Assembly (NCBI RefSeq): GCF_028826105.1
Contig: NZ_JAQGPL010000001.1
Span: forward strand, 4,676,501-4,740,500
Source of the DNA: Paenibacillus humicola
GTDB taxonomy: Bacteria; Bacillota; Bacilli; Paenibacillales; Paenibacillaceae
Length of the DNA: 64,000 bases
Reading direction: 5' to 3'
Shown in pieces: positions 1 to 8,557 of this stretch (its first letter is position 1; each line of letters opens with the position of its first letter). The notes under the pieces are model-generated. The model made no database searches and was not told the origin of the DNA. It saw nothing but the letters and a program-made list of their open reading frames with translations. The translations under genes were made by a program, and so were the position numbers.

Positions 1-82
1 AGCTGGGCCTTGCCGCCCAGGGAAGCTTCTCGTAGCCGGAAACGAAACCGGCCGGCGGCTGCTTCCTTTTTCAGACCAAATA

Positions 83-96
83 TCTTAAATTTAAGA
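83..96. promoter_or_regulatory. Palindromic operator before doxX-pirin operon
   Basis: TCTTAAATTTAAGA is a perfect 14-bp palindrome lying 34 bases before the DoxX start and just upstream of its ribosome binding site (TTGGAGG, 114-120). A further TTAA half-site follows at 101-104. The shape and the target genes (DoxX, pirin) resemble operators of MarR/DUF24 regulators such as MhqR, YodB and CatR that control quinone and electrophile stress genes in Bacillus; that match is from memory and is an inference. No regulator gene is adjacent within the window. Confidence 0.5.
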
Positions 97-129
97 AACT
101 TAAAACTAATTTATTGGAGGTCGTTTATC

Positions 130-519
130 ATGGGTCTTTCCATCGGTTTATTGATCATTCGAGTTATTTTGGGCATTCTGTTTATCGGGCATGGCGCTCA
201 AAAGCTGTTCGGCTGGTTCGGGGGCTACGGATTGAAAGGAACGGGCGGCTGGTTCGATTCGATCAACGTCAAGCCCGGCGTCATGGCTGCATTCGTCGTC
301 GGTTTGTTCGAAATGGCCGGCGGTCTGTTGTTCCTTCTCGGTCTATGGATGCCGGTGGCCGCCGCGCTGATCGTAATCCTCATGCTCGGCGCGATTGTGA
401 AGGTTCACGGCAAAAACGGCTTCTGGGTCACTTCGAACGGCATCGAATACAATCTGGTCCTGATCGCAATTTCGCTCGCCCTTGCGTTTATCGGTGCAGG
501 CGAGTACGCGATCGGCTGA
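130..519 (+). CDS. DoxX family membrane protein
   Basis: A 129-residue, almost wholly hydrophobic protein with about four membrane segments and the DoxX-family opening ([27 protein letters not shown] at residues 6-32). The ATG at 130 is chosen because TTGGAGG lies 9 bases upstream; an in-frame extension to base 10 has no ribosome binding site and reads as arginine-rich non-coding sequence. DoxX proteins are poorly understood inner-membrane proteins; several Bacillales members (CatD, MhqP) belong to quinone or thiol stress regulons. The pirin gene follows 19 bases downstream and is probably co-transcribed. The 14-bp palindrome upstream suggests repressor control. Confidence 0.88.
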   Translation: MGLSIGLLIIRVILGILFIGHGAQKLFGWFGGYGLKGTGGWFDSINVKPGVMAAFVVGLFEMAGGLLFLLGLWMPVAAALIVILMLGAIVKVHGKNGFWVTSNGIEYNLVLIAISLALAFIGAGEYAIG

Positions 520-538
520 TCGATAGGGGGAAAGCACC

Positions 539-1309
539 ATGCAAACGTTAATTTACGGTCCTTCGCTGCAAGCAAAAGGCGCATTTGACGGCGGCAAAAT
601 CCGCGAACAGAAACCGATCGGCTTCCCGGGCGAAGGCTCGGCCGTGAAGCGCATCGGCCCGCTCTTCTACTGGGCTTGGGCAGAGGCCGACAAAGAGGGC
701 TACATTCCGCTCCATCCGCATCAGGCTTTCGAAATTATGACCTATGTGATCGGGGGCGAGGCACAGCACGGCGACACGCTCGGGACGCGGAGCACGGTCG
801 GCGCGGGCGGCGCCCAGGTCATGCAGACCGGCTCCGGCGTCAGCCACGAAGAACGATTCATCGGTCCGGATATGGAAGGGTTCCAGATCTGGTTCGAGCC
901 GCACATCGAGAAGGCCTTGCAGACGGAGCCGACGTACCGCCAATACGAACACGAAGCGTTCCCGGTCGATGAGCGGGACGGCGCCGTCGTCAAAACCGTG
1001 CTGGGCGGGGATTCTCCCATCCGCTTGGCGGTCGACGCCCGGATGTGGGATGTGACGATCGAGTCCGGCCACAGCTGGCGCCACCCCGTCCAGGCCGGCC
1101 GTACGCTCGCGGCGCTTGCCGTCCGCGGCGGCGGCAAGTGGACGAACGGCGAAGCCGAGCCGACGCCTTTCAAGCACCGCGACTTTATCGTCGTAAACGC
1201 CGGCGAAACCGCCGAAGTCACAGTGAAAGCCGGCGGTTCGGACGCCGTGCGCATGCTGCTGATCGACGTTCCGGCCAAGGTCGATTATCCGCTGTATCCG
1301 AAACGATAA
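539..1309 (+). CDS. Pirin family protein
   Basis: A 256-residue bicupin protein. The N-terminal cupin has the pirin metal-binding pattern HPHQAFEIMTY (about residues 59-69), a further histidine in QHGD and the SGVSHEE segment. Pirins bind one metal ion, and some bacterial members have quercetin dioxygenase activity or act as redox-sensing modulators; which applies here cannot be told from sequence. Length is normal for the YhhW/YhaK-like group. AGGGGG precedes the ATG. Pairing with DoxX behind a palindromic operator suggests a role in electrophile or redox stress. A strong terminator follows the stop. Confidence 0.9.
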   Translation: MQTLIYGPSLQAKGAFDGGKIREQKPIGFPGEGSAVKRIGPLFYWAWAEADKEGYIPLHPHQAFEIMTYVIGGEAQHGDTLGTRSTVGAGGAQVMQTGSGVSHEERFIGPDMEGFQIWFEPHIEKALQTEPTYRQYEHEAFPVDERDGAVVKTVLGGDSPIRLAVDARMWDVTIESGHSWRHPVQAGRTLAALAVRGGGKWTNGEAEPTPFKHRDFIVVNAGETAEVTVKAGGSDAVRMLLIDVPAKVDYPLYPKR

Positions 1310-1334
1310 ACCGGCTTGCACCCCGTAAATGAAA

Positions 1335-1376
1335 AAGAAGGCTTCAGGCCCAGTCCAAGGGTCTGAAGCCTTCTTT
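1335..1376 (+). terminator. Rho-independent terminator of doxX-pirin operon
   Basis: A long stem (AAGAAGGCTTCAGGCCC paired with GGGTCTGAAGCCTTCTT, allowing one G-U pair) with a short loop, followed by TTCTTT. It lies 26 bases after the pirin stop. Confidence 0.88.
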
Positions 1377-1675
1377 CTATATAACTCCGGGTCTCTCGCT
1401 CTCCGTTCCGTCCGCGCAGGCTCACCCCCGGATTACGCCCATTTTGCGCTTGCCTGCAACGCATCCGCAAGCAGGTGCTCCATGCCTTCTCCCGGCGCAG
1501 CCGAATATCCGCAGGAAAATTTTCGCCAAAAAGCCATTATTATAATGGCAGCTCCAGCTTTTGTCCATTAGAATTAAAGGCTGTTTTTTAATCTTTTTCT
1601 AATAATCGCTATGAAAGCCTTGTCAAAAGCAGGATGGGGCGCTCATCGGTAAATCATGGAAAACATAGCCCATGT
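1377..1675. other. Intergenic stretch, no gene seen
   Basis: Between the pirin terminator and the NlpC/P60 promoter region. Short open frames on both strands lack ribosome binding sites and have no recognisable protein features. The base composition turns AT-rich from about 1510 onward. I see no RNA gene or repeat here. Confidence 0.5.
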
Positions 1676-1725
1676 TATACTATTTTTGCAAGCGCTGATA
1701 CGTTTTTCATAACTTGCATGCAAGT
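1676..1725 (+). promoter_or_regulatory. Putative promoter and palindrome before NlpC/P60 gene
   Basis: TATACT at 1676-1681 is a good -10 box, but the -35 region is weak. In the expected leader, ACTTGCATGCAAGT (1712-1725) is a perfect 14-bp palindrome immediately before the ribosome binding site. A separate TGCAAG copy at 1687-1692 could pair with CTTGCA at 1713-1718. It could be an operator or a leader hairpin; sequence alone does not decide. Confidence 0.4.
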
Positions 1726-1747
1726 ATAACAACATGGGAGGAAAACG

Positions 1748-2221
1748 ATGAACACCAAGAAGTGGACAACACGCGCAATTGTATTTTCGCTGAGCTTTAT
1801 GATGCTGATAGTAGGTGCGGCGGTCGGACAAGCCCCCAAAGCGCACGCGACAACCGCATCGAAAGCCAGCAGTATTATTTCCTTAGGCAAACGATATTTG
1901 GGGACACCTTATAGATTCGGCGCATCCGTCGGCCAAACGAGGACGTTCGACTGCTCTTCGTTTACCAAATATATATACGGCAAAAAAGGCATTTATCTGC
2001 CCCGCACATCCAAAGCGCAGTCCAAGGCCGGCCGTTATGTGTCGCGCAGCAATTTGAAGCCTGGGGATCTCGTCTTTTTCTACAAGCCGATTCACCATGT
2101 CGCGGTCTATATCGGCAACGGTAAAATTATGCACACGTACGGCAAGCCGGGCGTGACGATTTCGAGCATCAGATCCGGCTGGTGGAGCAAACACTATACG
2201 ACGGCGCGCCGCGTCGGCTAA
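1748..2221 (+). CDS. Secreted NlpC/P60 peptidoglycan hydrolase
   Basis: A 157-residue protein with a Sec signal peptide (residues 1-35, positively charged start, hydrophobic 11-27, KAHA cleavage region) and a single NlpC/P60 domain. Such enzymes are cysteine endopeptidases that cut D-gamma-glutamyl-diaminopimelate or related links in cell-wall peptides. The expected catalytic residues are visible: Cys69 in FDCSSF, His117 in HHVAVYIG and a third polar residue at about His129. There is no SH3 or LysM wall-binding module, so it is a minimal form. GGGAGG lies 6 bases before the ATG. It appears monocistronic, with its own promoter and terminator. Confidence 0.93.
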   Translation: MNTKKWTTRAIVFSLSFMMLIVGAAVGQAPKAHATTASKASSIISLGKRYLGTPYRFGASVGQTRTFDCSSFTKYIYGKKGIYLPRTSKAQSKAGRYVSRSNLKPGDLVFFYKPIHHVAVYIGNGKIMHTYGKPGVTISSIRSGWWSKHYTTARRVG

Positions 2222-2251
2222 ACGAAACATCTCGTACAAGACGAGCTTATT

Positions 2252-2289
2252 AAGGCAAACCTTCCGGACGAACCGGGAGGTTTGCCTTT
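2252..2289 (+). terminator. Terminator of NlpC/P60 gene
   Basis: AAGGCAAACC pairs with GGTTTGCCTT, with an inner CCGG/CCGG extension, followed by a short T-rich end. It may also serve the convergent GH4 gene, whose stop is at 2364. Confidence 0.85.
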
Positions 2290-2363
2290 GTTTAAGCGCG
2301 AAATCGCTTGGCCGCATCATGGAGAAGCTGCGGCAGAACCTGATGACGAGCGTTCCCGAATGC

Positions 2364-3872
2364 TTAATGCGCCGCAGCCGGACGCTCGGCCGCTTTGTCC
2401 GATTCGCCCGCGTTGCGTTTGGCCGCTTCGCGGTTTTCCATCATTTCCTCGACCGACTTCGTCTTCAGCCGCGCTGCGCCGCGGTACCCTTCGCGCGTCG
2501 GCAGCAGATTGCCGGACGCAAGCCGCTTGTCCGCTTCCTCGATCGCCGGGCCGTACTGCGGCAGCCACTTCGCTTCGGCGACGAGCATCTCGTCGACCAT
2601 CTGCCAAATTTCTTTCGGGTTGCAGACCGCGCCAACCAGCGGATCCATCATAAACGCCTGGCGCAGCAGCTTGTCGTCCCCGGTAACGGCCGCTTCCACC
2701 GCCAATCGCTGGACGGAAATGCTGGCGCTGCAGACCGCCGCGCAGCCGAGCGGCAAATCGCCGACATGCGGCATGCTGATACCGTTGCGGTCGACGTAGC
2801 CGGGCGCTTCGATGATCGCATCGTCCGGCAGGTTCGAGATGACGCCGCGATTGACGACGTTGAAGTGGCCGCGGTAGACGCGCCCCGTCTCGAGGCCTTC
2901 TACAATGTAAGAGCCGTGCTCCTCGCCGCGATTTTCGGGCGTGTATTTCACCGGATCTTCCTTCATCCAGTTCGGAAAATCGGTCTCGAACCAGTTGCGG
3001 CCTTCGGTGCAGACACGCAGATACCCGCCCGTTTCGCCGTTGATCCACGTGCCCAGATCGATCCAGTCCATGATTTCATCGGGACGCTTGCGGTACCACG
3101 GCACGTATTCGCTAAGATGCCCGTTCGATTCGGTCGAATAGTAGCCGAAGCGGCGGAGCATGTCGATGCGGACCTTCTCCGTTTTGCTGAACTCGGGATG
3201 ACGCTCAAAGGCTTCCAGCAGCTTGCCGGTCAAGTCTTCGCCGTTATGCTTCAGCTGAATGTACCAGGTCTGATGGTTGATGCCCGCGCAAATGATATCG
3301 ACGTCCTTCTTCTCGAGGCCGAACGCCTTGGCGATTTGACGATGTCCGCCCTGCACCCCGTGACAAAGGCCGATCGTGCGTACGCCGCCGTATTTGTTGC
3401 ACGCCCAGGTCAGCATCGCCATCGGGTTCGCATAATTGAGCAGCAGCGCATCCGGCTCCGCGACCTCCCGGATATCCTTGCAAATGTTCAGCATCTCGGG
3501 GATGCCGCGCTGGCCGTACATGATTCCGCCCGCACACAGCGTATCGCCGACGCATTGGTCGACGCCGTATTTGAGCGGAATGTCGACATCGTGCTGGAAC
3601 GCCTCCAGCCCGCCGATGCGGACGACGCAGAAGACGTACCGCGCCCGCTTCAGCGCTTCCCTGCGGTCAAGCGTCGCCTGAATCTTGATATCGAGCCCGT
3701 TCGCGTCGATATCGCGCTGGCACAGCTGCGTCACCATGTCCAGGTTGTGCGCATTAATGTCCGTAAAAGCAACCTCGATCCCCCGGAACTCCGGAACCGC
3801 AAGCAGATCGCGAAGCAGGCCGCGCGTAAAGCCGATGCTGCCCGCCCCGATAAACGTTACCTTGAACGACAT
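2364..3872 (-). CDS. GH4 family alpha-glycosidase (alpha-galactosidase/alpha-glucosidase type)
   Basis: A 502-residue intracellular NAD- and metal-dependent glycosidase. The N-terminal Rossmann motif is FIGAGSIGFT (residues 5-14). The GH4 metal and catalytic segments are visible as GLCHGVQGG (Cys-His pair) and NHQTW. GH4 enzymes cleave by transient oxidation at C3 of the sugar followed by elimination. Sequence style is closest to the MelA alpha-galactosidase branch, but substrate cannot be fixed; alpha-glucosidase or alpha-galacturonidase is possible. The start at 3872 has GGAGGG 8 bases upstream; a longer frame to 3959 lacks one. The AraC regulator gene ends 83 bases upstream on the same strand and probably controls it. 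Confidence 0.9.
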   Translation of the reverse strand: MSFKVTFIGAGSIGFTRGLLRDLLAVPEFRGIEVAFTDINAHNLDMVTQLCQRDIDANGLDIKIQATLDRREALKRARYVFCVVRIGGLEAFQHDVDIPLKYGVDQCVGDTLCAGGIMYGQRGIPEMLNICKDIREVAEPDALLLNYANPMAMLTWACNKYGGVRTIGLCHGVQGGHRQIAKAFGLEKKDVDIICAGINHQTWYIQLKHNGEDLTGKLLEAFERHPEFSKTEKVRIDMLRRFGYYSTESNGHLSEYVPWYRKRPDEIMDWIDLGTWINGETGGYLRVCTEGRNWFETDFPNWMKEDPVKYTPENRGEEHGSYIVEGLETGRVYRGHFNVVNRGVISNLPDDAIIEAPGYVDRNGISMPHVGDLPLGCAAVCSASISVQRLAVEAAVTGDDKLLRQAFMMDPLVGAVCNPKEIWQMVDEMLVAEAKWLPQYGPAIEEADKRLASGNLLPTREGYRGAARLKTKSVEEMMENREAAKRNAGESDKAAERPAAAH

Positions 3873-3955
3873 GAAAAACCCTCCTTCTCGATTCATCCCG
3901 CGGACATCGGACCGCTTGATACCCCCATTGTAGCAGGGGCGGACGGAAGGCGTTT

Positions 3956-4885
3956 TCATTTTTGCAACCGTTCTTTCCCCGGATTGTCGGGAATCGAAAC
4001 TTGTTTATCGAAGCCCTGGAACGTTTCAATCGATTTCCGGTAGGCGGCGGGCGTCATGCCGGTCGACTTTTTGAACAGCTCGCTGAAATATTGCCGGCTG
4101 CTCACGCCGACGTAATCGGCGATCTCCGCGATCGGAATTTCCGTGCGGGCAAGCAGCATTTTCGCCTTCTCCATCCGGAGATGGATCAAATAATCCGTCA
4201 TCGTAACCTGCTGACTCCGTTTGAAAATGCGCTGCAGGTATACCGGATGCAGATTGACCGCGGCTGCGACGTCCCTCGCCTGAATGTCGCAGTCATAGTG
4301 CTGGTGCAAATATTCGATCGCCGCGCGCACATACTGCTCGGTTTGCCGGGCCGTTCCGCTGCGCTCCTTCTCGGCGGCGAGTCGGGCCACCCGCACAAGC
4401 AGCTGGGAAATGAGCAGGTTGATCAGCCCGTCGTCCCGCCGGGCGCCATCCAGCTCCATAACCAGGCTTTTGAGCGTCTGATGCGTTTCCGTCGGATCGT
4501 GCAGCAGCATATACGGCTTGCGGCAGGCAAGCAGCTCGTTTACGGACGGGCTGGCCGCGGCCAGCTGCTTCACCGACGGATAAATGCCTTCGCATTCGCT
4601 GAAAGTGAATTCGACGTTCAGCATCCGGCACGGGCTGTCCTTGCCGACCAGAAGCCGGTGCGGCACGCCCGCATCAAGCAGGATGGCGTCGCCCTTGCGC
4701 ATCGCGAACGGTTTGTCTCTCGTCTCCACGGTGCACGTGCCGGAAATGACGTACATGATTTCCACCTCGCAATGGGCATGAAACGCCATTTGGTAGTCGA
4801 CCCACTGCCGGTAATAATAGGCGTTAATGCTCGGGCGGTAATCGCCCGTCACCCATGTTGAATCGAACAAGCTGTGAACCTGCAT
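3956..4885 (-). CDS. AraC family transcriptional regulator with cupin sensor
   Basis: A 309-residue regulator. The N-terminal half is an AraC-type cupin (HCEVEIMYVISG and following strands, about residues 30-100), which normally binds a sugar. The last 100 residues hold two helix-turn-helix motifs (DIQARDVAAAVNLHPVYLQRIFK and IPIAEIADYVGVSSRQYFSELFK). The ATG at 4885 has GAGGGG about 5 bases upstream; longer in-frame options have no binding site. It lies directly upstream of the GH4 glycosidase on the same strand, so it is likely the local activator responding to the glycoside or its product. The 275 bases upstream hold no gene. Confidence 0.92.
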   Translation of the reverse strand: MQVHSLFDSTWVTGDYRPSINAYYYRQWVDYQMAFHAHCEVEIMYVISGTCTVETRDKPFAMRKGDAILLDAGVPHRLLVGKDSPCRMLNVEFTFSECEGIYPSVKQLAAASPSVNELLACRKPYMLLHDPTETHQTLKSLVMELDGARRDDGLINLLISQLLVRVARLAAEKERSGTARQTEQYVRAAIEYLHQHYDCDIQARDVAAAVNLHPVYLQRIFKRSQQVTMTDYLIHLRMEKAKMLLARTEIPIAEIADYVGVSSRQYFSELFKKSTGMTPAAYRKSIETFQGFDKQVSIPDNPGKERLQK

Positions 4886-5160
4886 CGATCCCCTCACCCC
4901 GTATCTACGTTCTTGCGCCCGCACCATGAAATGGGCGGCATAACCGCAATGGTTTGTTTGATAAATCAGACTGCATCTACGCCGAAAAGGTTGCAGCCAA
5001 TGTGGAGTCCAGTTTTTGGGCAGCCGGTTTCGGCTGTTGTCCCGGCTATTGGCGGCGGAACATGTTTCTTCAGAATCTATAGGCGAAAGGAAGGCGACAA
5101 AGAGAACCGCTTCATAAGCGTAATCGCAAAACCCTGCCGCTGCGGGCTTGGCTTTGCCGC

Positions 5161-7107
5161 CTAGACGTGCATCAAGCGGTCCGCCTCGTCCCATGGAACC
5201 GTGTACCCCTGCCCTTTCGCGCAAAAAATCGACGCGGACGTAGACGAAGGGTCGGCATCCTTATTGTAGCCCCGCCGGCGGATGACCTCTTCCGCATTAT
5301 GGCAGCGGTCGTAGCCGGCGAACGCCAGCGCAATCGCTCCCCTGCCCTGCGTGAAGGCGGCCAGTTCGCGGCCGTAGTTCAGCATCGTCGCCACCGGCGC
5401 CGTGCCGGTAATGACGGCTTTGCCGCCCGCCGTATCCGGCGGGTCGAACCTTCCGTGCGCCTGCTGCAAATCCGACAGCACCTTGCCCATCTGGTCGATC
5501 CCGACCTTGATGCGAAAGGTGTAATACGGCTCCAGCAGCACGCTCTCCGTCTTTTCCAGCCCCTGCCGCAAGGCCCGGAAGGCCGCCTCCCGGAAATCGC
5601 CGCCGCTCGTATGCTTATTGTGCGCGCGTCCCTTCAAGAGCGTGACGACGAGATCGGTAACCGGCGAGCCGGTCAGCAGTCCGCGGTGCTCCTTTTCGAA
5701 AAGATGCTGGCGAACCAGATGCTGGTAATTCGTTGTCAATTGGTCGGGATGGCACTCGTTATGAAACACGATGCCGCTGCCGCGCTCGCCCGGCTCCAGC
5801 CGCAGATGCACCTCGGCATAATGGCCGAGCGGCTCGAAATGCGCGCTGCCGACGGCCGGCGCCGTTATCGTTTCCTTGTACAAAATATCCGGACTGCCGA
5901 ATTCGACCTCCAGGCCGAACCTCTCCTTGACGACCCGCTGCAGCACCTCGAGCTGAATCGCGCCCATGACGCGGATGTGAATATCCTGCAGCTGCTCGTC
6001 CCACTCCGTTCGAAGCGACGGGTCTTCCGCATCCAGCATGCGAAAATAGCGCAGCACGTCCTTCGCGCCGAGCTTCGGATCGAACGAAACCTTCGATATC
6101 ATCGTCGGTACGATTTCATAGCCGGCCTTGTCCGTCAGCGCCCCGATCCCGTCGCCTGCCGACGCCGAGATGAGCCCCGTCACAGCGAACAGCTGGCCCG
6201 CCGCAGCGGCGTCGGCCTGCTGAAACCGGCTGCCGCTGTAGAAGCGAATCTGCGTCACTTTTTCCTCCGCCCGGTCGTCACCGCTGCCGCACAGGACCTC
6301 TTCGCGCACCCGAAGCGTGCCGCCGAGCGCTTTCACGAACGTGATCCGGGTGCCGTTCTCGTCGTAACGCACCTTATACACCCGTCCGGCGAAAGGCGCC
6401 TGTTCGTCGTATTCGGTCACCGTCAGCGCGTCCAGCAGCGCCATAAATTCGGTCACGCCGATATCCTGCAGGGCGGAGCCGCTCATGCATGGGAACAGCC
6501 GTCGCTCCCGGACCATGCGCCGGATGGCGGCAAACCAGTCGGCTGCCGCGAAATTCTCTTCCATATACAGCGAAAGCAGCTGCTCGTCCCGCTCGGCCAG
6601 GAAGGCGGCCGTCTCCTCGTCGATCGGACCGCTGAAGAAGCGGGCGAAGTCGCAGGCTTCCGCGCTCAGCTCGCTCCGGATTTCGGCAAGCGTCCGCTCC
6701 GCATCCGCCCCGGTACGGTCGGTTTTATTGATGAACAGAAAGGCCGGCACCCGGTGCCGCTCGAGCAGGCGCCAGACCGTTTCCGTATGGCCCTGCACGC
6801 CTTCGACGGCGCTCACAATCACGACTGCGGCATCCATGGCCTGAATCGCCCGCTCCATTTCCGGGGAAAAATCGACGTGACCCGGCGTATCGATCAGAAA
6901 ATAAGCCGAGCCGTTGTAGTCCATGACCGCCTGGTCCGCAAATACGGTAATGCCCCGCTCCTTCTCGATCTCGTGGCTGTCCAGATAGGCGTCCTTATGA
7001 TCCACCCGCCCCCGGCGGCGGATGCTGTTCGTATGATAAAGGAGCTGCTCGGCGAAGGTCGTCTTGCCGGCGTCCACATGCGCAAACATGCCGATCGTTT
7101 TATTCAT
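5161..7107 (-). CDS. TetM/TetO-like ribosomal GTPase (translation factor)
   Basis: A 648-residue GTPase of the elongation-factor-G-related ribosomal protection family. G-motifs are intact: AHVDAGKTT (9-17), ERGIT (50-54), DTPGH (73-77), NKTD (127-130). Length matches TetM (about 640 residues). Family members bind the ribosomal A-site region and some eject tetracycline. The C-terminal tail (SSTSASIFCAKGQGYTVPWDEADRL) differs from the classic Tet(M) end and resembles chromosomal paralogues whose role is not settled, so resistance should not be assumed. Start ATG at 7107 has GAGGTG 7 bases upstream. It is divergent from pepT; no mobile element borders it. Confidence 0.88.
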   Translation of the reverse strand: MNKTIGMFAHVDAGKTTFAEQLLYHTNSIRRRGRVDHKDAYLDSHEIEKERGITVFADQAVMDYNGSAYFLIDTPGHVDFSPEMERAIQAMDAAVVIVSAVEGVQGHTETVWRLLERHRVPAFLFINKTDRTGADAERTLAEIRSELSAEACDFARFFSGPIDEETAAFLAERDEQLLSLYMEENFAAADWFAAIRRMVRERRLFPCMSGSALQDIGVTEFMALLDALTVTEYDEQAPFAGRVYKVRYDENGTRITFVKALGGTLRVREEVLCGSGDDRAEEKVTQIRFYSGSRFQQADAAAAGQLFAVTGLISASAGDGIGALTDKAGYEIVPTMISKVSFDPKLGAKDVLRYFRMLDAEDPSLRTEWDEQLQDIHIRVMGAIQLEVLQRVVKERFGLEVEFGSPDILYKETITAPAVGSAHFEPLGHYAEVHLRLEPGERGSGIVFHNECHPDQLTTNYQHLVRQHLFEKEHRGLLTGSPVTDLVVTLLKGRAHNKHTSGGDFREAAFRALRQGLEKTESVLLEPYYTFRIKVGIDQMGKVLSDLQQAHGRFDPPDTAGGKAVITGTAPVATMLNYGRELAAFTQGRGAIALAFAGYDRCHNAEEVIRRRGYNKDADPSSTSASIFCAKGQGYTVPWDEADRLMHV

Positions 7108-7257
7108 TGCTGACACCTCATGAGTCGGAGTAAAAATTATCCGCCGTTCTAATACTATCATAATTCGCCGCGGCGCGGCCGCAAGCTTGCGGGCGCAGTT
7201 TGACCCGAATCGTGGTATGATGACGATAGATGATCCCGAAGGGAGATGCTGGAAAAA

Positions 7258-8499
7258 ATGAAAAACGAACTGATCGAGCGCTTCATTTCTTACGCCAAAG
7301 TGGATACCCAGTCCAACGATGACAGCAAGGACTACCCTTCGACGCCGGGACAGCTGACGCTCGCCCGCATGCTTGCGGATGAGCTGAAGGCGATCGGCAT
7401 GCAGGAGGTGACGCTCGACGATAACGGCTACGTCATGGCAGCGCTGCCGGCCAATACGGACAAGCCGGTGCCGGTGATCGGCTTCCTGGCCCACGTGGAC
7501 ACGGCGACCGATTTTACCGGCACGGGCGTCAATCCGCAAATTGTGGACAGCTACGACGGCGGCGATATCGTGCTGAACGAGCAGCTCGGCGTCGTGCTGT
7601 CGCCGCGCGATTTTCCCGAGCTGGGCGGCTACAAAGGGCATACGCTCATCACGACCGACGGCACGACGCTGCTCGGCGCGGACGACAAAGCGGGCATTGC
7701 CGAAATTATGACGGCCATGGCGTATTTGGCGGCGAATCCGGACGTCAAGCATGGCCGGATCCGGGTCGCGTTTACGCCGGACGAGGAGATCGGACGCGGT
7801 CCGCACCGCTTCGACGTCGCCGCGTTCGGGGCCGAATATGCGTATACGATGGACGGCGGGCCGCTCGGCGAGCTCGAGTACGAGAGCTTTAACGCCGCAC
7901 GCGCCAAAATCACGTTTAAAGGCCGCAACGTCCACCCGGGAACGGCGAAGAACAAAATGGTGAACGCCGTGAAAATCGCCATGGAATTCAACCGGCGGCT
8001 GCCCGCGGACGAAGCGCCGGAGCTGACGGAGGGCTATGAGGGGTTCTATCATTTGATCTCCTTGAAGGGCAATGTCGAGGAAGCGGAGCTGTACTACATA
8101 ATCCGGGATTTCGACCGGGAGCGCTTCAACGCGCGCAAAGCGAAGGTCGAATCGATTGCCGGCGAGCTCCGGGAGCGATACGGCGAAGACCGCATTGTGC
8201 TGGATATGGCCGACCAATATTACAACATGCGGGAGAAAATCGAACCGGTGAAGCATATCGTGGACGTCGCCTACGACGCGATGAAGAGTCTCGGGATCGA
8301 GCCGGTCATCCGTCCGATCCGCGGCGGAACGGACGGCTCGCAGCTGTCCTATATGGGGCTTCCGACGCCGAATATTTTCACGGGCGGGGAAAATTATCAC
8401 GGCAAATTCGAATACGTTTCGGCCGACAATATGCTGAAAGCGGTCCAGGTCATCATCGCGATCGTCAAGCTGTTCGAGCAGCGGAGCGCCGAACGGTAA
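7258..8499 (+). CDS. pepT: Peptidase T (tripeptide aminopeptidase)
   Basis: A 413-residue M20 metallopeptidase that removes the N-terminal residue of tripeptides in the cytoplasm. Zinc-site segments are visible: HVDTATD near residue 78, GADDKAG near residue 141, TPDEEIGRG near residue 174 and a late HGKFEYV. The internal lid domain [13 protein letters not shown] is also present. Two in-frame ATGs occur, at 7246 and 7258. GGGAG ends directly at the first, so the second, with 12-base spacing, is preferred; the difference is four residues. It is a single gene divergent from the GTPase and convergent with lgt, with a shared terminator. Confidence 0.95.
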   Translation: MKNELIERFISYAKVDTQSNDDSKDYPSTPGQLTLARMLADELKAIGMQEVTLDDNGYVMAALPANTDKPVPVIGFLAHVDTATDFTGTGVNPQIVDSYDGGDIVLNEQLGVVLSPRDFPELGGYKGHTLITTDGTTLLGADDKAGIAEIMTAMAYLAANPDVKHGRIRVAFTPDEEIGRGPHRFDVAAFGAEYAYTMDGGPLGELEYESFNAARAKITFKGRNVHPGTAKNKMVNAVKIAMEFNRRLPADEAPELTEGYEGFYHLISLKGNVEEAELYYIIRDFDRERFNARKAKVESIAGELRERYGEDRIVLDMADQYYNMREKIEPVKHIVDVAYDAMKSLGIEPVIRPIRGGTDGSQLSYMGLPTPNIFTGGENYHGKFEYVSADNMLKAVQVIIAIVKLFEQRSAER

Positions 8500-8512
8500 C
8501 GGATGACCACGC

Positions 8513-8555
8513 AAAAAACCGGGCGTACCTTCGCAAGAAGGGCCGCCCGGTTTTT
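8513..8555. terminator. Bidirectional terminator between pepT and lgt
   Basis: CCGGGCG (8519-8525) pairs with CGCCCGG (8544-8550). An A-tract lies on the left and a T-tract on the right, so it can end transcription of pepT on the plus strand and of lgt on the minus strand. Confidence 0.88.
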
Positions 8556-8557
8556 CG

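Noticed and set aside
10..129. Extended N-terminus for the DoxX protein
   Set aside because: The extra 40 residues are basic and AT-rich upstream DNA that contains the operator palindrome; the ATG at 130 has the ribosome binding site.
1329..1571. An 80-codon plus-strand frame after the pirin gene
   Set aside because: It begins inside the terminator, lacks a ribosome binding site and has no protein features.
7200..7221. TTGACC...TATGAT as a promoter for pepT
   Set aside because: The two hexamers are only 10 bases apart, too close for a standard promoter.
5161..8514. A 1117-codon open frame on the minus strand running through pepT and the GTPase
   Set aside because: Only the part from 7107 down has a ribosome binding site and GTPase motifs; the rest is antisense to pepT and reads as arginine/histidine-rich shadow sequence typical of GC-rich DNA.
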